DNA of 64,000 bases from Xanthobacteraceae bacterium (GTDB taxonomy: Bacteria; Pseudomonadota; Alphaproteobacteria; Rhizobiales; Xanthobacteraceae), in contig JAMLIK010000004.1 of the NCBI GenBank assembly GCA_023954195.1, positions 248,001 through 312,000 of the forward strand, read 5' to 3'. Below, one piece after another: positions 59,799 through 64,000 of this stretch (positions within the stretch are counted from its first letter, which is position 1; each line of letters opens with the position of its first letter). The position numbers were made by a program, and so were the translations under genes. Below the pieces are notes generated by a model. The model was not told the origin of the DNA, searched no databases, and saw nothing but the letters and a program-made list of their open reading frames with translations.

Positions 59799-60860
59799 AT
59801 GAACCTTTCGATCACAGACGCCATTTATCCAGTCGCAAAGATTGCCGTATTGGTCGATCTGCTGGCCGAGGAAGGCATTCCCGCCGAGCAGGCGCTAACT
59901 GGCATTGCGTTGTCGGCGGAGCAGTTGCGCACGTCGGCAACCAAGGTGTCGACGGCGCAGATTCTGCAATCCTGTCGCAACGCCGTCAGACTCTCGGCCA
60001 ATCCCGACTTCGCCTACCGGGCCAGTTCGCGCTATTGCGTTTCGACCTATGGCATGTACGGCTTCGCCGCCCTGAGCAGCCCCAATTTCCGCGAAACGAT
60101 CGCCTTTGCCGTGACCTATCACCGGCTGGCGACGCCGCTGATGCAGGTCGCCTTCCGGGAGGAGGGAGGCGCCGCGACCTGGACGCTCACGCCGCTGCCC
60201 CTCCCGGACATTGACGCGCCGCTCTACGCATTCATCGTCAAGCTTCACATGGGGGTGCTGTTGTCCCTGCACCGCAGGCTGCTGGGCGCGGCTTTCAAGC
60301 CGGCGCGGGTGGCCTATACGCGGGGACAAGCCGATGACGGCGCCGCCGCGACGGCGTTCTTCGATTGCCCGGTTGTCCACGGCGAGGCCGAGAACCGCTT
60401 CGTCTTCGATGCCGCGTGGCTCGACCGGCAGCCGGATTTCGGCAATGCGTTCGTCTATACCGAGTTGCGGCAGCTTTGCGCCGGCCTGCTCAAGGAGTTC
60501 GAACTAGGCACCGGCGTCGCCGGGCAGGTGCGCAAGCTGATCCTCGCCAACCTGTCGCGGCCGGTGGGCTTCGAGCGGGTCGCCGAGGCCCTCAATATGA
60601 GTGGCCGCAGCCTGAGACGCAGGCTTCAGGAGGAGGGCACCTCCTTCGGGCAACTCGTCGACGAGTTGCGGGGGCAGGTCGCCATCAAATACGTCCACGA
60701 TACCGACCTCAGCGTCGAGGATATCGCCTTTGCCCTCGGCTTCAGCGATGCCTCGTCGTTCCGCCATGCGTTCCGGCGCTGGACCAACGCGGCCCCCAAC
60801 GAATATCGCAGGGCCATGGTCGAGGCCAGGCAGGAACGATCGGGCAATTCCCGCGCCTAG
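59799..60860 (+). CDS. AraC-family transcriptional regulator
   Basis: A 353-residue regulator. Residues 15-200 are the ligand-binding region of the OruR/ArgR-like AraC group (ALTGIALSAEQLRTSATKVS, YGMYGFAALSSPNFRETIAF). The C-terminal double helix-turn-helix has VAEALNMSGRSLRRRLQEEG and VEDIAFALGFSDASSFRHAFRRW, then PNEYR. The ATG at 59799 was preferred; a GTG two codons earlier is in frame. The target and inducer are unknown. Confidence 0.9.
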   Translation: MNLSITDAIYPVAKIAVLVDLLAEEGIPAEQALTGIALSAEQLRTSATKVSTAQILQSCRNAVRLSANPDFAYRASSRYCVSTYGMYGFAALSSPNFRETIAFAVTYHRLATPLMQVAFREEGGAATWTLTPLPLPDIDAPLYAFIVKLHMGVLLSLHRRLLGAAFKPARVAYTRGQADDGAAATAFFDCPVVHGEAENRFVFDAAWLDRQPDFGNAFVYTELRQLCAGLLKEFELGTGVAGQVRKLILANLSRPVGFERVAEALNMSGRSLRRRLQEEGTSFGQLVDELRGQVAIKYVHDTDLSVEDIAFALGFSDASSFRHAFRRWTNAAPNEYRRAMVEARQERSGNSRA

Positions 60861-60910
60861 AGCATGATTCCGAAAAGTGGACACCGGTTTTCGGAAAAGA
60901 TCATGCTCTA
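60859..60910. repeat. Palindromic repeat after the AraC-family gene
   Basis: AGAGCATGAT and its complement ATCATGCTCT form outer arms, with CCGAAAA and TTTTCGG as inner arms. This type of 50-base palindrome is scattered in rhizobial-group genomes. It starts at the stop codon of the regulator and may act as a terminator. Confidence 0.8.
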
Positions 60911-61079
60911 GCATTCAGTCCGCCAGCGTTTTTCAGATTGGCCGGATTTCACCGGTTTCTGGCCATCGCCCCCCTTTTCCCCCGCCCACGCCGCGTCAAT
61001 GATTCGGTGGCGCCACTCATCGGCGGCAATTGGCGGTTGATCGCGGAGCATCGACCGCGGCATGGGAGGGAAGTGCGGG

Positions 61080-62159
61080 ATGTCGAATGAATGTGGTGAG
61101 GTGATATCATCCGTGGTCGCGGCTGGGCACCCGCATCGCTTCGGATCCCGAGAAGACGGCAGCCTTGAAAGAGGTTTTGGCGGCGATTCATCCGATCCAG
61201 CAGGCTGGTTGGCGGCGCTGATCGCCGGATCGGATGACGCCATCGTCAGGAAGAATCTCGATGGCGTCATCGAGGGCTGGAACGGCGCCGCCACCCGGCT
61301 GTTCGGCTATTCGGCGGACGATATGCTCGGCCGATCGATCCGGATCCTGATCCCGGAAGACCGATCGGACGAAGAAGAGGCGATCCTGGCGCAGATTCGG
61401 CGCGGCGAATCTGTCGCGCGCTTCGAGACCAAACGCCGCCGCAAGGACGGATCGCTGGTCGATATCTCGTTGGTCGTCTCCGTCATCCGCAATGAGAGCG
61501 GCGTCGTCGTCGGCGCCTGCAAGGTGGCCCGCGACATCACCGAGCGGCTGATGGAGCGGGAGCACCAGCGGCTGTTGCTGGACGAGATGCGCCATCGGGT
61601 GAAGAACCTGTTCGCACTGGCCGGCGCCATCGTATCGATCAGCGCGAAGTCGGCCGGCGGCGAGAGCGCGATGATCGACGACATCCGCGCCCGGCTGGTT
61701 TCGCTGGCGCGCGCGCATGAATTGACCATGGCGGACCGGCCGCACGACGCGGGGGACAGGCCGGCGCTGTCGCTGCTCATGCTGATCGACAGGATTCTCG
61801 ATCCCTATGCCGGGGATCGCCGGGTGACGGTCGGCGGCCAGGACTGCGATGTCGGCGGCAAGGCCGTCACCTATCTGACGCTGCTGCTGCACGAGCTGGC
61901 CACCAATGCCGCCAAATTCGGTTCGCTGTCGGTGGGGGACGGCAGGCTCGACGTCGGCGCCACCATCGACGGCGATCTGGTCCGCTTGCTCTGGCGGGAA
62001 ACCGGCGGGCCGGCGCCCGCGGCCGGCGTCTCGGCGGGGTTCGGCAGCCGGCTGGAGCGAAGCCTGATTCGCGCTTTGGGCGCCGCGATCGAGCGTGACT
62101 GGCGCCGGACCGGCCTGGTCGTCACGATCGTCGTCCCGTGCGCGATCCTGGCGGTCTGA
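61080..62159 (+). CDS. PAS-domain HWE-family sensor histidine kinase
   Basis: A 359-residue soluble kinase. The PAS domain spans about residues 43-155 (SDDAIVRKNLDGVIEGWNGA, GYSADDMLGRSI, PAC segment to RDITERL). The HWE kinase core has the phospho-acceptor His172 in LLDEMRHRVKNLFAL, an N-box HELATNAAKFG (271-281) and the WRE motif (Trp305, Glu307) that names the family. No response regulator is next to it. The ATG at 61080 has GGAGGG about 10 bases upstream; one at 61062 would add six residues. Confidence 0.9.
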   Translation: MSNECGEVISSVVAAGHPHRFGSREDGSLERGFGGDSSDPAGWLAALIAGSDDAIVRKNLDGVIEGWNGAATRLFGYSADDMLGRSIRILIPEDRSDEEEAILAQIRRGESVARFETKRRRKDGSLVDISLVVSVIRNESGVVVGACKVARDITERLMEREHQRLLLDEMRHRVKNLFALAGAIVSISAKSAGGESAMIDDIRARLVSLARAHELTMADRPHDAGDRPALSLLMLIDRILDPYAGDRRVTVGGQDCDVGGKAVTYLTLLLHELATNAAKFGSLSVGDGRLDVGATIDGDLVRLLWRETGGPAPAAGVSAGFGSRLERSLIRALGAAIERDWRRTGLVVTIVVPCAILAV

Positions 62160-62360
62160 TCGCCGGTGCGGCGGGTTTCGCCTTGACTCGCCGCCGATGC
62201 CGGCTATAAGTCCCGACACGCGGCGCCGGGGCTTCCCTGCGCCGATTGTTTTTGCGCGGCTGGCGGGCAGGGCCTGAAGCTGAAGTTTGTCCTAACGACT
62301 GAACAAGAAGCCGGGCCGGAGCGATCCGAGCGCCGGAATCGAACACGAAGGAATGAAACG

Positions 62361-62747
62361 ATGTTCGCAGTCATCAAAACCGGCGGCCGGCAATACCGCG
62401 TCGTTCCGGAAGATGTGCTCGAAGTAGGCAAGATCGCCGGCGAAGTCGGCACGATCGTGCAACTGGATAACGTGCTCGTGCTCGGCGGCGACACGCCGGT
62501 GCTCGGCACGCCCACCGTGGCGGGCGCTTCGGTGGCGGCGGAAGTGCTGGACCACAAGCGCGGCCCCAAGGTCATCGCGTTCAAGAAGCGCCGCCGCAAG
62601 AATTCGAAGCGCAAGCGCGGCTATCGCGACGAGATCACCGTGCTGCGGATCACCGAGATCCTCGCCGACGGCAAGACGCCCACGGTCGGTCCGCGCCCGA
62701 AGCGCGAGAAGGCCGCCGCGAAGCCGGCGGAAGACGCCGCGGAATGA
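62361..62747 (+). CDS. rplU: 50S ribosomal protein L21
   Basis: A 128-residue L21. MFAVIKTGGRQYRV and FKKRRRKNSKRKRGYRDEIT are diagnostic. The C-terminus has an extra Lys/Ala tail, common in alphaproteobacteria. It precedes rpmA by 100 bases, the standard order. Confidence 0.97.
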   Translation: MFAVIKTGGRQYRVVPEDVLEVGKIAGEVGTIVQLDNVLVLGGDTPVLGTPTVAGASVAAEVLDHKRGPKVIAFKKRRRKNSKRKRGYRDEITVLRITEILADGKTPTVGPRPKREKAAAKPAEDAAE

Positions 62748-62847
62748 TCGCGCAAGAAATTTGAGCGATTACATTTTGCGAGACAAAAAGTGAGATGATT
62801 CCGTCACGGAATCAAACTACTGTGTTCTGGAGATTTGGAGACGAGCC

Positions 62848-63120
62848 ATGGCTCACAAAAAGGCAGGCGGTTCATCACGTAACGGCCGCGATTCCGCAGG
62901 CAAGCGCCTCGGCATCAAGGCTTACGGCGGCCAGCACGTGATTCCCGGCAACATCATTGCGCGTCAGCGCGGCACCACCTGGCATCCCGGCCTTAATGTC
63001 GGCATGGGGACGGATCATACGTTGTTCGCCAAGATTGAAGGCCGCGTCGAGTTCCGTGCCAAAGCCAACGGCCGCACTTTCGTATCGGTTCTCCCGATGA
63101 TGGAAGCCGCGGCCGAGTAG
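62848..63120 (+). CDS. rpmA: 50S ribosomal protein L27
   Basis: A 90-residue L27. [16 protein letters not shown] is the conserved start, with the N-terminal tail reaching the peptidyl-transferase centre. No N-terminal cleavage signal is seen. A strong terminator follows. Confidence 0.98.
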   Translation: MAHKKAGGSSRNGRDSAGKRLGIKAYGGQHVIPGNIIARQRGTTWHPGLNVGMGTDHTLFAKIEGRVEFRAKANGRTFVSVLPMMEAAAE

Positions 63121-63182
63121 AGACGGTGGAAACATTCGATTCCGCCGGGTCCTGTTGAACCGGCGGAGTCGTCAAGGCTCCA

Positions 63183-63211
63183 GGGGAGGCGGGAAACCGG
63201 CCTCCCCTTTT
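63183..63211 (+). terminator. Rho-independent terminator after rpmA
   Basis: GGGGAGGC pairs with GCCTCCCC (arms 63183-63190 and 63200-63207), followed by TTTTCGTTTT. It lies 62 bases after the rpmA stop. Confidence 0.85.
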
Positions 63212-63285
63212 CGTTTTGCGTCTTTTTGTTTTGCGTCGTCGCGATGTTCGCGTTTCGCAAAGCTCTGACGTCCAAGGAGCCGGCC

Positions 63286-63879
63286 ATGTTGCAGGAATTC
63301 CCGACATCAATTTCACGGCAGCCGGGGCCTGTCGTTCTCGAAACCGAGCGGCTGACCCTGCGCCGGCCGACGCTCGCGGATGTCAGGGCCATCGCCGCCC
63401 TCGCCAACGATCGCCGCATCGCCGAGAACATGCGCGTGCTGCCGCATCCGTACCGGCGGGAGGACGCCACGCACTTCGTCAAGAGTGTCGCCGGCGACGG
63501 CGCCAACACCGTGTTCCTGATCGAGCACCATCATAACCCTGTCGGTGTGGTCGGCGTCGATTGGCGACGGCCGGAGACGCCCGAACTTGGCTACTGGCTC
63601 GGGGTCGAGCATTGGGGCCGCGGCTTCGGCACCGAGGCGGCGCGCGCCGCGATCGACTTCGCCTTCGAGGAGTTCGCCATCTCACAGATGATCTCGGTGG
63701 CCCGCGTCGTCAATCCGGCGTCGCGCAACATCCTGGAGAAGTGCGGCTTCCAGTGGAGCGGCGTCGAACTGCACCGCTTCGCGGCGCTCGGCTCGTCCTC
63801 GCCGGTGGATTGCTTCCGGCTGACGCGCGGGGTGTGGTCGTCGCTGAAGAACTGGGGCCACGCGCGGCGCGGGGCGTGA
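63286..63879 (+). CDS. GNAT-family N-acetyltransferase
   Basis: A 197-residue acetyltransferase of the RimJ/RimL group. LETERLTLRRPTLADVRAIA starts the fold, ELGYWLGVEHWGRGFGTEAA carries the acetyl-CoA loop (RGFGTEA), and NPASRNILEKCGF is the typical last motif. The substrate is unknown. AAGGAG lies 7 bases before the ATG. In this bacterial group a GNAT gene often sits between rpmA and obgE. Confidence 0.9.
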   Translation: MLQEFPTSISRQPGPVVLETERLTLRRPTLADVRAIAALANDRRIAENMRVLPHPYRREDATHFVKSVAGDGANTVFLIEHHHNPVGVVGVDWRRPETPELGYWLGVEHWGRGFGTEAARAAIDFAFEEFAISQMISVARVVNPASRNILEKCGFQWSGVELHRFAALGSSSPVDCFRLTRGVWSSLKNWGHARRGA

Positions 63880-63896
63880 ACGGCGTCACTCTCTCA

Positions 63897-64000
63897 TCAT
63901 GGCCGGGCTTAGCCGTTCGAAGAACGGCATCGCTTCGCTCGCCTATGTCCCGGCCATCCACGTCTTTCTTGTCTGCGACTCATCAAGGCGTGGATGGCCG
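63897..64000. repeat. REP-like palindromic element, copy D (continues past the window)
   Basis: Begins CATCATGGCCGGGCTT and later has CCCGGCCATCCACG and GCGTGGATGGCCG, the same modules as the three other copies. The right end is outside the window. Confidence 0.75.

Overview
The window is GC-rich alphaproteobacterial chromosome, most likely from the Bradyrhizobium/Rhodopseudomonas/Nitrobacter/Afipia group. This rests on protein families and on the gene order mdh-sucCD-sucAB-SDR-lpd, xerC/priA, the atp operon, and rplU-rpmA-GNAT. Dispersed palindromic elements typical of these genomes also occur. The genus assignment is inference.

Core region 1 (1-25306). A YbbP/YbbA-type ABC exporter sits divergent to a TesA-like SGNH esterase, followed by thpR and zapE. 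A long TCA-cycle block follows: mdh, sucC-sucD, sucA-sucB, an SDR oxidoreductase and lpd. Then come two membrane proteins of unknown role, divergent xerC and priA, rlpA with a clear terminator, and the F1 ATP synthase genes atpH-A-G-D-C. The atp operon is unusual. A REP-like palindrome separates atpA and atpG, an Ohr/OsmC-family gene lies between atpG and atpD, and an inverted array of heptamers lies between atpD and atpC. A tRNA-Ser(GGA) closes this part.

Island (25307-59456, about 34 kb). A 16-bp repeat of the tRNA 3' end bounds it on both sides, so it is an integrated element. It starts with a translationally coupled Gp37/Gp68 (three-Cys-motif) and TcmP pair and an orphan hsdS fragment. 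An IS21-family element follows; at its far edge lies a terminase large subunit that has lost its N-terminal part. The remainder is a prophage with a lambda-type head (gpW, portal, S49 protease with nested scaffold, decoration, capsid, FII-like) and a gene-transfer-agent-type tail (DUF2460, DUF2163, NlpC/P60, TIM-barrel megatron, DUF2793 fibre). The tail assembly chaperone gene carries a canonical -1 slippery sequence. Cargo is wedged between structural genes: a ParDE toxin-antitoxin pair with its operator, divergent to a chimeric GDCCVxC protein, and a degraded XRE plus AbrB pair. After the tail fibre comes an McrBC restriction operon on the opposite strand. A truncated IS3-family element, a second frameshifted IS21 copy and the C-terminal stub of a VIT-family transporter complete the island. 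No integrase was found, and the terminase is broken, so the prophage looks unable to excise or package by itself.

Core region 2 (59457-64000). An AraC-family regulator, a PAS/HWE sensor kinase, ribosomal proteins L21 and L27 with a terminator, a GNAT acetyltransferase, and the start of another REP-like repeat.

No CRISPR array or rRNA was seen. All family names are from reading the sequence, without database searches.
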